Shown: positions 1-5,506 of the stretch, piece by piece
Layout: every line of letters begins with the position of its first letter
Numbering within the stretch: the stretch's first letter is position 1
NCBI GenBank assembly: GCA_022572285.1
Contig: JACZWF010000099.1
Location: forward strand, 1-6,045
DNA: 6,045 bases
Source: Nitrososphaerota archaeon
Lineage (GTDB): Archaea > Thermoproteota > Nitrososphaeria > Nitrososphaerales > UBA57
Direction: 5' to 3'
The notes under the pieces: model-generated
Told to the model about the DNA's origin: nothing
The model's input: only the letters and a program-made list of their open reading frames with translations
Databases searched by the model: none
Program-made: the position numbers and the translations under genes

Positions 1-13
1 AGACATAAAAGCA

Positions 14-1147
14 ATGCAATTCGGCCTATTCTACGAATGGCCCAACCCGGCTCTTCGCAACTGGAAGACCCTATTCGAAGAAGGCATTGAGCAGATCCAA
101 TACTCCGAGGAGATGGGGTTTGACTATTGCTTGATTGCCGAGCACCATTTCTCCAACTATGGCAACTCCCCGGCGCCGTTGCTTCAGGCGCTCTATGTGG
201 GCCAGCGCACCAGTAGAATCAGGATCGCCACCGGCATCCTGGTTCTGCCCATTTGGGACCCTCTCCGGCTTGCCGAAGAGGTAGCGGTCTTGGATAACCT
301 GATCGACGGCAGGTTCATCTGCGGCGTTGGCCGCGGTTACCAGCCCCACGAAATGTCCCGGTTTGGCATCGACTTATCGGAGTCCCGGCAACGCTACCTG
401 GAAACCCTGGACGTTTTGCACCTGGCCTGGACTCGTGACGAGTCTTTCACCTACCAGGGCCAGTACATAAACGTCCCTCACGAAACTGTTGTTTGGCCCA
501 AGCCGTTGCAAAAGCCTTACCCCCCGATGTGGCTTGCTGGAACCAGCGTCGAGAGCATGCAGTTGGCTGCGGAGCGGGACATGATGCCCATCACAACCGG
601 ACTGTTGGGCGCCGCAGGGGTACAATCCCACCTGAGCGCCCTGATTCAGGCCCGGGCCGCTTTAGGGAAGCCAATCAACGAAACCACTTTGGGACTCCAA
701 TGTATAACTCACGTGGCCGAAACCGACGCCGAAGCGGAAGCCCAGCTAAGCTATGCCCGGTGGCAGAACCGGGCTGGCCGCGCTCTGGCCCGGCTGGAAG
801 TGAGACACGGGCGGGTGCAGGCAGAACCATACGAAGGCGAACCCGACGATAAGAGCTTTCTCGAACGCCTTTATTTCGGCAGCCCAGATACGGTCATTCG
901 GAAATTCAAAGAAGCCGCCGCCATCGGAGCCACCCACGTTAGCAACTGGATGATGTTCGGTGGCCTGGAACACGATAAAATCATGCGGTCCATACGCCTC
1001 ATGGGTGAGGAGGTAATTCCGGCACTCAAGGACGTCCATCCCTCACCGGAATTGTACCGGCGGCTGGCCCAAGTCTCGCCCATGACCACTGAGGAACTAC
1101 AAAAGGCCCGGTTCGGCCCGGCGCCCTCCGACATTGTGGCTACGTGA
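14..1147 (+). CDS. LLM-class flavin-dependent oxidoreductase (bacterial luciferase-like monooxygenase)
   Basis: Predicted soluble 377-residue TIM-barrel enzyme of the bacterial luciferase-like (LLM) superfamily. Such enzymes use reduced FMN or F420 to oxidise small organic substrates; the substrate here cannot be told. The N-terminus opens with the family's first strand (MQFGLFYEW). AEHHFS at residues 42-47 is the family's signature loop near the flavin. Residues 73-109 hold the conserved block TGILVLPIWDPLRLAEE...DGRFICGVGRGY, and PPMWLAG near 170 is the later flavin-phosphate region. The C-terminal FGSPDTVIRKFKEA near 287-300 is the usual helix before the last strand. Length and ends match a complete family member. 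The ATG at 14 is the natural start because the family begins exactly at this strand; no strong Shine-Dalgarno is visible in the 13 bases before it. It is followed after 172 bp by an MFS gene on the same strand. Such enzymes are abundant in SAR202 Chloroflexota, which would fit, but that is inference. Confidence 0.93.
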   Translation: MQFGLFYEWPNPALRNWKTLFEEGIEQIQYSEEMGFDYCLIAEHHFSNYGNSPAPLLQALYVGQRTSRIRIATGILVLPIWDPLRLAEEVAVLDNLIDGRFICGVGRGYQPHEMSRFGIDLSESRQRYLETLDVLHLAWTRDESFTYQGQYINVPHETVVWPKPLQKPYPPMWLAGTSVESMQLAAERDMMPITTGLLGAAGVQSHLSALIQARAALGKPINETTLGLQCITHVAETDAEAEAQLSYARWQNRAGRALARLEVRHGRVQAEPYEGEPDDKSFLERLYFGSPDTVIRKFKEAAAIGATHVSNWMMFGGLEHDKIMRSIRLMGEEVIPALKDVHPSPELYRRLAQVSPMTTEELQKARFGPAPSDIVAT

Positions 1148-1257
1148 GCCCGGTATTTGCCCTGGGGGTTTATGACTGCACACTGAATGTAATTAATGCT
1201 CATACTGGTCGTGGCATGGATTCCCAAACTCAATCTAGGTCATAGAATTTGAACGAA

Positions 1258-1302
1258 ATTCCCCCATATCGGCCTTTTTAAAAATGGGGAATGAGGGGGA
1301 AT
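1258..1302 (+). promoter_or_regulatory. Alternative-hairpin leader upstream of the MFS gene
   Basis: ATTCCCCC at 1258-1265 can pair perfectly with GGGGGAAT at 1295-1302. The overlapping CCCCAT at 1262-1267 can instead pair with ATGGGG at 1284-1289. The two pairings share the same C-rich arm and so exclude each other, and a T5A5 run lies in the loop. It sits about 20-60 bp before the transporter start. It could be a leader switch, a terminator for the upstream gene or a small dispersed repeat; the sequence alone does not decide. Confidence 0.35.
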
Positions 1303-1319
1303 GGCCAAGGTAAGAAGTT

Positions 1320-2066
1320 GTGCAGATGCTCTTGAAACAAAATAAGATTTTTTACGGTTGGTTCGTGGTGGCTGGCGCAGTGTTTGTGTCCTTTGGCGTG
1401 GCTGGCGGCCAGTTTTCCTTTGGCGTCTTCCTGAAACCCATGACCGAAGAATTCGGCTGGAGCAGGGGCACCCTCTCCCTGGCCTTTGGCACCACCTTCA
1501 TGCTTTCGGGATTGCTGCGTCCCCTTGCGGGCTACCTGGCCGACCGGTACAGCCCCAAGGTTGCTGTTTTGACCGGCGTGGTGGTGATGGGGACCATGCT
1601 CCTCTTTATTCCCTTTATCCAAAACCTGGCCCAGCTCTTTGTGATTTTCGCCATAATGAGCATCGGGATAACCCTGGGCACCGGGCCCATTTTAACCAAG
1701 GTAATCAGCGCCTGGTTCTACACTAAACGGGGAATCACTATGGGGCTGGTAAGCGGGGCCAGTTCCTTTGGCGCAATGGTCCTGGTGCCGGGAACATCCG
1801 CCTTTCTGGTGCTAGGGGACTGGAAGCAAGGCTACTGGTTCTTGGGCTTGCTATTGTTGGCCCTTGTGCTGCCCGCTTCCTATTTGCTGATAAGGAACAG
1901 GCCCGAAGATGTGGGCATGGAGCCTTATAGCGGCTCGGACCCTGCGCGGGGCTCAAGCCGAGTATCTTCCGTTCAACGCCTGACCATGTTCGGCCGGGAC
2001 GCCACCTTTCGGGAAGCTATAACTACTCCTCTTTTCAGGAAGCTCACCTTGGGGTACTTCGTTTGA
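1320..2066 (+). CDS. MFS transporter, N-terminal half only (truncated at the contig junction)
   Basis: Integral membrane transporter of the major facilitator superfamily, most like the monocarboxylate/oxalate-formate antiporter-type group; substrate unknown. The frame gives 248 residues where the family has about 400-430. Six hydrophobic segments are visible (about 11-37, 51-70, 80-100, 102-126, 138-163 and 170-191). GYLADRYSPK at 71-80 is the classic motif A between helices 2 and 3, and EFGWSRGTLS near 44-53 is typical of this subgroup. After helix 6 comes the charged cytoplasmic loop (residues 192-238), then the first residues of helix 7 (KLTLGYFV), and then a TGA exactly where a different genome begins. 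The protein is therefore an artefactually or genuinely broken N-terminal half, not a short natural product. The start is GTG 1320 or, two codons on, ATG 1326; GAAG at 1314-1317 could serve as a weak ribosome site. Confidence 0.88.
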   Translation: MQMLLKQNKIFYGWFVVAGAVFVSFGVAGGQFSFGVFLKPMTEEFGWSRGTLSLAFGTTFMLSGLLRPLAGYLADRYSPKVAVLTGVVVMGTMLLFIPFIQNLAQLFVIFAIMSIGITLGTGPILTKVISAWFYTKRGITMGLVSGASSFGAMVLVPGTSAFLVLGDWKQGYWFLGLLLLALVLPASYLLIRNRPEDVGMEPYSGSDPARGSSRVSSVQRLTMFGRDATFREAITTPLFRKLTLGYFV

Positions 2067-2072
2067 GGGTAC
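2064..2072. other. Chimeric junction between bacterial-like and archaeal-like DNA
   Basis: The MFS frame stops making sense after codon 2061-2063, and the minus-strand thioredoxin reductase stops making sense after codon 2070-2072. Two convergent genes are thus both cut within about 6 bp. Base composition and gene style change at the same place. GGGTAC occurs at 2052-2057 and again at 2067-2072, and CTTCGT at 2057-2062 and 2081-2086, so short homologies flank the join, as expected for a template switch or misassembly. A real rearrangement cannot be excluded. Confidence 0.8.
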
Positions 2073-2390
2073 ACAATGAGCTTCGTGAACGTCATCTCCA
2101 ACAGTTATCTTGAACGGAGCACTCGAAAAGTCAACCTTTGTCACATTGTCATCAACAAACTCAGCACCGAATCTTTCGACCTGCTTTCGCATTAGACTCA
2201 TCAGGTCAGGACCCATTATACCTTCAGGGAATCCTGGATAATTCTCCACCTCAGATGTTAGCATGAGCTGTCCTCCCCACTGAAAGCCAGAAATCACAAG
2301 CGGGTTTAGATTGCCTCTTGCAGTATACAGGGCAGAGGTAAGCCCAGCCGGACCTGAGCCTATGATGATAACTTTACGTATCAATACCAC
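2070..2390 (-). CDS. trxB: Thioredoxin reductase, N-terminal third only (truncated by the junction)
   Basis: FAD-dependent pyridine nucleotide-disulfide oxidoreductase that would reduce thioredoxin with NADPH in the cytoplasm. Only about 107 of the usual ~310-330 residues remain. Visible are the FAD-binding Rossmann motif GSGPAGL following RKVIII, the WGGQL loop, and the family block TSEVENYPGFPEGI, then RFGAEF...VTKVDF. The NADPH domain and the catalytic CxxC lie beyond the break. Reading continues to 1953 in foreign sequence (VPSNEVPQGELP...), which has no family resemblance. Homology begins at IRKVIII, so likely starts are TTG 2393, GTG 2390 or TTG 2384, with GAAGG at 2395-2399 as a possible ribosome site. 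The frame is open up to an ATG at 2516, but the extra ~42 residues (hydrophobic, rich in Tyr and Ser) have no place in this family. The upstream gene on the same strand starts at 2866; a TATA-like box lies between them. Confidence 0.87.
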
Positions 2391-2434
2391 CAAACCTTCA
2401 ACAAAGAGCAGATAATAGCCTTTTCCCGACGAAA

Positions 2435-2444
2435 TATAGCTATA
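2435..2444 (-). promoter_or_regulatory. TATA-like box of the thioredoxin reductase gene
   Basis: TATAGCTATA, a perfect 10-bp palindrome, lies 42-51 bp upstream of the putative TTG/GTG starts. Archaeal initiation about 25 bp downstream would give a leader of roughly 20-30 nt and would exclude the hydrophobic N-terminal extension that the longer open frame implies. Inference from spacing and composition only. Confidence 0.45.
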
Positions 2445-2530
2445 TGATAAGGAAAAAATCACAATAATTAAGTATCGTAGAAAGTATCCCGGAAAAATGT
2501 GGGAGGAGTTTTTCATACTCCTCTACAGCA

Positions 2531-2866
2531 TTACTCTGAACGTGAGCGGAGGGGGTCTATAAGCTTTCTCTCGTTGAGCCTGATCATTCGCCATCTCCTT
2601 CTTCTATCAAGGATACGCTGATCAGTGGGTAGCAACCTTCCTTGGCTTTGGATTTTCTGCCTAGCTCGCCTAACACTCCCCATCTTTCCCGCTAGCATCT
2701 GGAATTTCCTCCAGGGGATCTCTGGGAGATCCAGCTGCATAATCTCCCTCAGCCAAACCCACTGAAGGTAGAAGTCATTATTCTTTGCCTCGGGATACTT
2801 TGACAACAAGAACTCAACTTCTTCATTAGTACTCTTGAATTTTGGGGCTCCGTTTTCCGTACTCAT
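2531..2866 (-). CDS. Small basic hypothetical protein of phage/archaeal type
   Basis: 111-residue protein of unknown function. An acidic N-terminal half contains EEVEFLLSKYPEAKNNDFYLQWVWLRE (residues 15-41, two likely helices). It is followed by SVRRARQKIQSQGRLLPTD (64-82) and an arginine-rich stretch DRRRRWRMIR (87-96). This arrangement, with a [ST]xxRARxKIQ..G..LPTD core, is one I recall from unnamed small proteins of tailed phages and archaea; nucleic-acid binding is plausible from its charge but not shown. No signal peptide or membrane segment is seen. The ATG at 2866 is supported by a TATA-like box 29-36 bp upstream, which fits a leaderless transcript. It lies upstream of the thioredoxin reductase on the same strand; about 140 bp and a separate TATA-like box argue against tight co-transcription. 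It might mark a viral or integrated remnant. Confidence 0.72.
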   Translation of the reverse strand: MSTENGAPKFKSTNEEVEFLLSKYPEAKNNDFYLQWVWLREIMQLDLPEIPWRKFQMLAGKMGSVRRARQKIQSQGRLLPTDQRILDRRRRWRMIRLNERKLIDPLRSRSE

Positions 2867-2894
2867 TTCTAGAGGGATTATCCGGATTTGAAGG

Positions 2895-2902
2895 AATTAA
2901 AT
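2895..2902 (-). promoter_or_regulatory. TATA-like box for the 2531-2866 gene
   Basis: ATTTAATT on the minus strand lies 29-36 bp before the ATG at 2866. This spacing is expected if transcription starts at or very near the ATG, as in leaderless archaeal mRNAs. No convincing Shine-Dalgarno precedes the ATG, which agrees. Confidence 0.45.
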
Positions 2903-3080
2903 CTTATTGATGTGTGCTGTTGGATGTGATTCACCTATCAAAAGACGATCGAACAACCCTAATATCTGGGATTATACCTGGAGCGAGTAGTTTGGCAGCC
3001 GGTCTTAATGCAATCCAAATTCCTCTCTTCGCAGTAGAGCTGAAATTACTAGTTGCAACACTTGTCTCGTAGTCCTAGGA

Positions 3081-3100
3081 AGAAGGGAAGCGAAGGGAAG
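3081..3100 (+). repeat. Tandem 10-bp purine-rich repeat
   Basis: AGAAGGGAAG is followed at once by CGAAGGGAAG, giving two copies of GAAGGGAAG just upstream of the ATG at 3119. Possibly part of the leader of the TrmB-like gene; no function can be assigned. Confidence 0.5.
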
Positions 3101-3118
3101 AGAGGACTGATAACAGAG

Positions 3119-3716
3119 ATGGGTAAGACAGCGCGCGCGCTCGAGGGAAGAATACTTCAACAATGTACTCGAAGGCCTCCAAGGAGCCTCAAACTACGTA
3201 TTCGGAAGAGTAACTGGTACAAGCAGGGGGAGTACTAGGACTGAATACATCGATAAAGTACTCAAGCAGATTCAGTTAGCCACATCCCGCGGAGTAGATG
3301 TTCGGTATATAATCCCCAGAACGTCTAGTAGGCTGAATCTTGGCTACAGGTATGTCAAGGCAGGAGCAAAGATACGATTTGACCCGGATCTACTTGTAAG
3401 CGATATTCAGTACATGATTATGGACCGCGGTCTAGTGGTATTAGGATTACCAGAGAAAGCGGGAGAAAGGGAACCCACTAGAAGTGGATATAAGATACCG
3501 TCGGAGGGACTCGCGACTCTACTGAAGACAGATTTTATGAAGCATTGGGATTCACCTGAGAGTAAAGATTACGACGAGTATCTCATGAGGATCCTCAATA
3601 GTATTAGGAAGGAAAGCGCAGAAACATCAGATCAGCTGATAGCCACCCAACTTAGCGTGGATTTGGATGAGATCCGTCGATTTAAAAATAATTCACAAAC
3701 AAAGGCGAAGAAGTAG
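3119..3716 (+). CDS. TrmB-like / phospholipase-D-fold regulator domain protein with apparent frameshift
   Basis: The body of this gene is an open frame from 3114 to the TAG at 3714-3716 that carries no start codon before ATG 3414. Translated, it reads EEEYFNNVLEGLQGASNYV, EYIDKVLKQIQLATSRGVDVRYIIPR, LGYRYVKAGAKIRFDPDLL, YMIMDRGLVVLGLPE, then SGYKIPSEGLATLLKTDF. This order of strands and helices is that of the PLD-fold effector domain in archaeal TrmB-family regulators. The catalytic HxK is not visible, so a ligand-binding or regulatory rather than enzymatic role is likely. The ATG at 3119 (MGKTAR...) is in another frame; one more GC in the tract at 3131-3140 would fuse the two into a 199-residue protein. 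No N-terminal winged helix is seen, so it is either a stand-alone effector domain or the remains of a longer regulator. ATG 3053 in the same early frame is an alternative start. The gene converges on the DUF192 gene with 8 bp between stops. Confidence 0.7.
3130..3141. repeat. GC dinucleotide tract (five units) at the frameshift point
   Basis: Five GC units flanked by A and T form the perfect 12-bp palindrome AGCGCGCGCGCT. The upstream ATG frame and the downstream TrmB-like frame differ by exactly two bases across it, so three, six or nine units would give one open gene. It is either a sequencing or assembly slip or a natural slippage tract. Confidence 0.6.
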
Positions 3717-3724
3717 CAACATCT

Positions 3725-4306
3725 TCAGTTTACAATTATTTCAATAAATGTTCCTTCATGAAGATCTATAGAGTCCGCAAAACCAGCGTTTACCTCCAAT
3801 ACATATAATGCTGATACATTGGGTTGGTAAGATGGACATGCCCTCGAACACGGAGGAACATTATTCTCTATATGAACCACAATCCCATTACTATCGATCC
3901 ATATGATATCAAGACTGAACCTCATATCCATCATCCAGAATGAGTAAGCTTGTTCTCTTCCAAATATGAAGAGCATACCATGATTCTCAGGTAGTGGATC
4001 TCTAAACATGAGACCGACCCTCCTCTCTTCAGGAGAGTCAGCAATTTCTAATGATAGTACCTTTCCGTTTACTATAGCTCGAGGTCCATTAAGCTCAGGC
4101 TCAACTATGGGTGGTTCTAGCGGGACCTCCGGTTCAATCAGAGGATCATTTGCAGGATTAAGTACAGGGTTATCGGGGACTTCAATTATAACCTCATTAG
4201 GATTAGATAACGGCTGCTCAGGGAGTTGAGCAGGATATACTAGGTATAGAGCTAATGCTACGACTAAGACTATGGCTATAACGCTTAGAAGCCCCCTATT
4301 CGCCAT
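3725..4306 (-). CDS. Membrane-anchored DUF192 family protein
   Basis: 193-residue protein of unknown biochemical function, predicted to sit outside the cytoplasmic membrane on an N-terminal anchor. Residues 5-24 form one hydrophobic helix after a short basic start (MANRG). Residues 29-73 are a flexible Pro/Glu-rich linker (PxxEPEVPLEPPIVEPE). Residues 78-190 are a complete DUF192 domain: VNGKVLSLEIADSPEERRVGLMFR, GMLFIFG, YSFWMMDMRFSLDIIWID, then VPPCSRACPSY and ALYVLEVNAGFAD. Two cysteines (153 and 157) lie in the PPCxxxC region seen in many members and could form a disulfide or metal site. There is no lipobox cysteine, so a signal anchor is favoured over a lipoprotein. ATG 4306 is supported by a TATA-like box 25-32 bp upstream (leaderless pattern). 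It converges with the TrmB-like gene. Confidence 0.92.
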   Translation of the reverse strand: MANRGLLSVIAIVLVVALALYLVYPAQLPEQPLSNPNEVIIEVPDNPVLNPANDPLIEPEVPLEPPIVEPELNGPRAIVNGKVLSLEIADSPEERRVGLMFRDPLPENHGMLFIFGREQAYSFWMMDMRFSLDIIWIDSNGIVVHIENNVPPCSRACPSYQPNVSALYVLEVNAGFADSIDLHEGTFIEIIVN

Positions 4307-4639
4307 GCAGTATTCCTAATCCATCCTAATCTAATAAAGACACTCAGGATAACGAGTTTGCTCAGTTAGTTGCTTTTCTCGAGTTGCCTCAATGACAATT
4401 TCGTACAATTCTGTTACTCAACGCTATATAATGACCAAAAAATGCGGTCATCAAATTCGCGTGAGGAACCGACAAGGACCCGAACCTGTTCAATGCCATG
4501 TATGGCTCGCCAAGCGCGCGCTTAGACCACATCAGGCACACCACACAGACACAACACTGCCCTTAGACCACTGGAGTGCCTATACTGTATGTGTTACTAT
4601 GTTACTGTAGATGAGCTACAACGTTATCACGAAGAGAGT
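4307..4639. other. Gene-poor stretch with short direct and inverted repeats
   Basis: No convincing gene is seen in either strand. A 72-residue open frame on the plus strand has no recognisable features. The stretch holds a perfect 12-bp palindrome AAGCGCGCGCTT (4512-4523), two copies of CTTAGACCAC (4521-4530 and 4562-4571), an inverted pair AGGCAC/GTGCCT (4534-4539 and 4576-4581) that encloses the second copy, and a tandem TGTTACT pair (4592-4607). The first 30 bases are the promoter of the DUF192 gene. A minus-strand arm with GGTTCGGGTCC looks like a tRNA T-arm but no acceptor stem fits. An unidentified structured RNA is possible. Confidence 0.4.
4311..4338 (-). promoter_or_regulatory. Promoter of the DUF192 gene: TATA-like box plus tandem repeat
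   Basis: On the minus strand TTTATTAG (4338-4331) lies 25-32 bp before the ATG at 4306, as in leaderless archaeal promoters. Between it and the gene ATTAGGA occurs twice (4330-4324 and 4320-4314), ten bases apart, or one helical turn. Two in-phase copies between TATA box and start could be a repressor site, but this is inference. Confidence 0.45.
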
Positions 4640-5164
4640 TTACTTGGCCCTTACAGATGCTACCATACCTTCTAGATACCCTATCCTCTTCTCTATACCC
4701 TTGAGTCTTTGAGACATTGTATCTCTAATAGTCTTCAGACTTTTCAGTTCCAGGTCTCTTTCATACCCTCTAAACTTGGGAACCCACTCCTTGGACGGTT
4801 CATACGCATACTTATTCCAGAGTCGCTTAAACTCCGGGAAACTATCCCACATAGAATAGTATCTGCCAGTTCTTTCTACACTCACTCCAAGAATCTCATC
4901 TAGATTTTTTAGAATCTCTTCGCCCTCCTCAGTGAGAGAGTAATACTCCCTATCGTCTCTGAGCTCGGTCTTTACTAATCTCCGGTGCTCAAGAGTCCTT
5001 AGAGCAGGATACACCGTTCCAGTCTTTGGTTCCCACACTCCCTCGAATTGGTTACGTAAGGTCTTGACTATCTCATAACCATACATTGGTCCTCTTTTCA
5101 ATTGCAGCAAGATCATAAACTGAATCGGACCAACCCTGACCCCACCTATATTTTGACTCCACAT
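4640..5164 (-). CDS. PadR-family transcriptional regulator
   Basis: 174-residue cytoplasmic DNA-binding protein. Residues 12-90 form the PadR winged helix: VGPIQFMILLQLKRGPMYGYE opens helices 1-2, KTGTVYPALRTLEHRRLVKT (47-66) is the recognition helix with the family's TVYPALRxLE signature, and REYYSLTEEGEEIL (72-85) is the wing and its following helix. Residues 101-125 are a Trp/Tyr-rich linker, and 130-170 a charged helix that probably forms the dimerising coiled coil (LELKSLKTIRDTMSQRLKGI). Length and layout match the longer PadR subgroup. PadR proteins repress by binding palindromes near promoters, often their own. Here a dense palindrome array lies between a TATA box and the ATG at 5164, which argues for autoregulation. 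A GTGAT about eight bases upstream of the ATG could be a ribosome site. The effector and other targets are unknown. Confidence 0.93.
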   Translation of the reverse strand: MWSQNIGGVRVGPIQFMILLQLKRGPMYGYEIVKTLRNQFEGVWEPKTGTVYPALRTLEHRRLVKTELRDDREYYSLTEEGEEILKNLDEILGVSVERTGRYYSMWDSFPEFKRLWNKYAYEPSKEWVPKFRGYERDLELKSLKTIRDTMSQRLKGIEKRIGYLEGMVASVRAK

Positions 5165-5173
5165 ACCATATCA

Positions 5174-5209
5174 CTACTTAGTAGACATCTACCTAGGTAG
5201 AGGTCTACC
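5174..5209. promoter_or_regulatory. Operator-like array of alternating CTAC/GTAG half-sites
   Basis: Half-sites start at 5174 (CTAC), 5181 (GTAG), 5189 (CTAC), 5197 (GTAG) and 5205 (CTAC), spaced 7, 8, 8 and 8 bp. They build GTAGACATCTAC (5181-5192, 5-bp arms), the perfect palindrome CTACCTAGGTAG (5189-5200) and AGGTAGAGGTCTACCT (5195-5210, 7-bp arms). The array lies just downstream of the TATA box and covers the expected transcription start of the PadR gene, so bound protein would block initiation. PadR itself is the likely ligand; that part is inference. Confidence 0.65.
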
Positions 5210-5216
5210 TATATAA
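5210..5216 (-). promoter_or_regulatory. TATA box of the PadR gene
   Basis: TTATATA on the minus strand lies 46-52 bp before the ATG at 5164. Initiation some 25 bp downstream would fall inside the palindrome array and leave a leader of about 20 nt with the GTGAT ribosome-site candidate. Confidence 0.55.
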
Positions 5217-5258
5217 CTATTCCTACCCTGTAGATCTCGACACGAGCAATAATTATTT

Positions 5259-5480
5259 CTATGCCGTCATGATTTTCTGGATAATCTCAGACGGTTCAAA
5301 GCTGTCATTAGATCTTACAGAAGCCTCTTCAACATAGAATGAAAGAGCCTGGAACATAGAATTGCTATCAACATCCAGAAACTGATCCTTGGACTTGAAG
5401 AATCCCACGAGGGAGAGTGCGCGCGCTGTTCCGAGCGCCAGCCCTAGTGATAATTCGCATGGACTATGAAATCTTAGTCG
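5259..5480 (-). pseudogene. Open frame without a start codon, unknown protein; probable frameshift near its N-terminus
   Basis: 73 sense codons are open from just after a stop at 5481-5483 to the TAG at 5259-5261, but no ATG, GTG or TTG occurs near the front (first GTG at codon 25). The product begins RLRFHSPCELSLGLALGTAR, continues ALSLVGFF and a soluble acidic tail with FEPSEIIQKIMTA. Composition looks protein-like: a small-residue hydrophobic segment (about 8-28) followed by a charged helical region. In a neighbouring frame GTG 5505 opens MLLPINQVATKI; removing one T from the TTT run at 5471-5473 would join the two into a protein of about 85 residues (NQVATKIHSPCELS...). It lies between the 5507 gene and PadR on the same strand. 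I do not recognise a family, and it may be a decayed gene or a sequence error. Confidence 0.5.
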
Positions 5481-5506
5481 CTACTTGGTTAATCGGCAGT
5501 AACACT

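Noticed and set aside
1953..2069. C-terminal continuation of the thioredoxin reductase frame
   Set aside because: It runs antisense through the MFS gene in foreign DNA and shows no reductase motifs.
2391..2516. Hydrophobic N-terminal extension of the thioredoxin reductase from ATG 2516
   Set aside because: The family begins at the FAD strand, and a TATA-like palindrome lies inside the extension, so it is better read as promoter and leader.
2914..3072. Plus-strand GTG-started 52-codon frame with a hydrophobic second half
   Set aside because: No well-placed TATA box or ribosome site, no recognisable family, and the opposite strand has an equally long open frame without a start, so chance is likely.
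3414..3716. ATG 3414 as the true start of the TrmB-like protein
   Set aside because: Clear domain sequence lies upstream in the same frame, so starting there would remove half the fold.
4440..4530. Minus-strand tRNA-like sequence with GGTTCGGGTCC and two GTGGTCTAAG D-arm-like segments
   Set aside because: The T-stem has mismatches and no 7-bp acceptor stem partner is found at a suitable distance, even allowing for an intron.
4392..4610. Plus-strand open frame of 72 codons
   Set aside because: Composition is unlike its neighbours (many His, Arg, Thr), no domain or promoter is seen, and it overlaps the repeat cluster.
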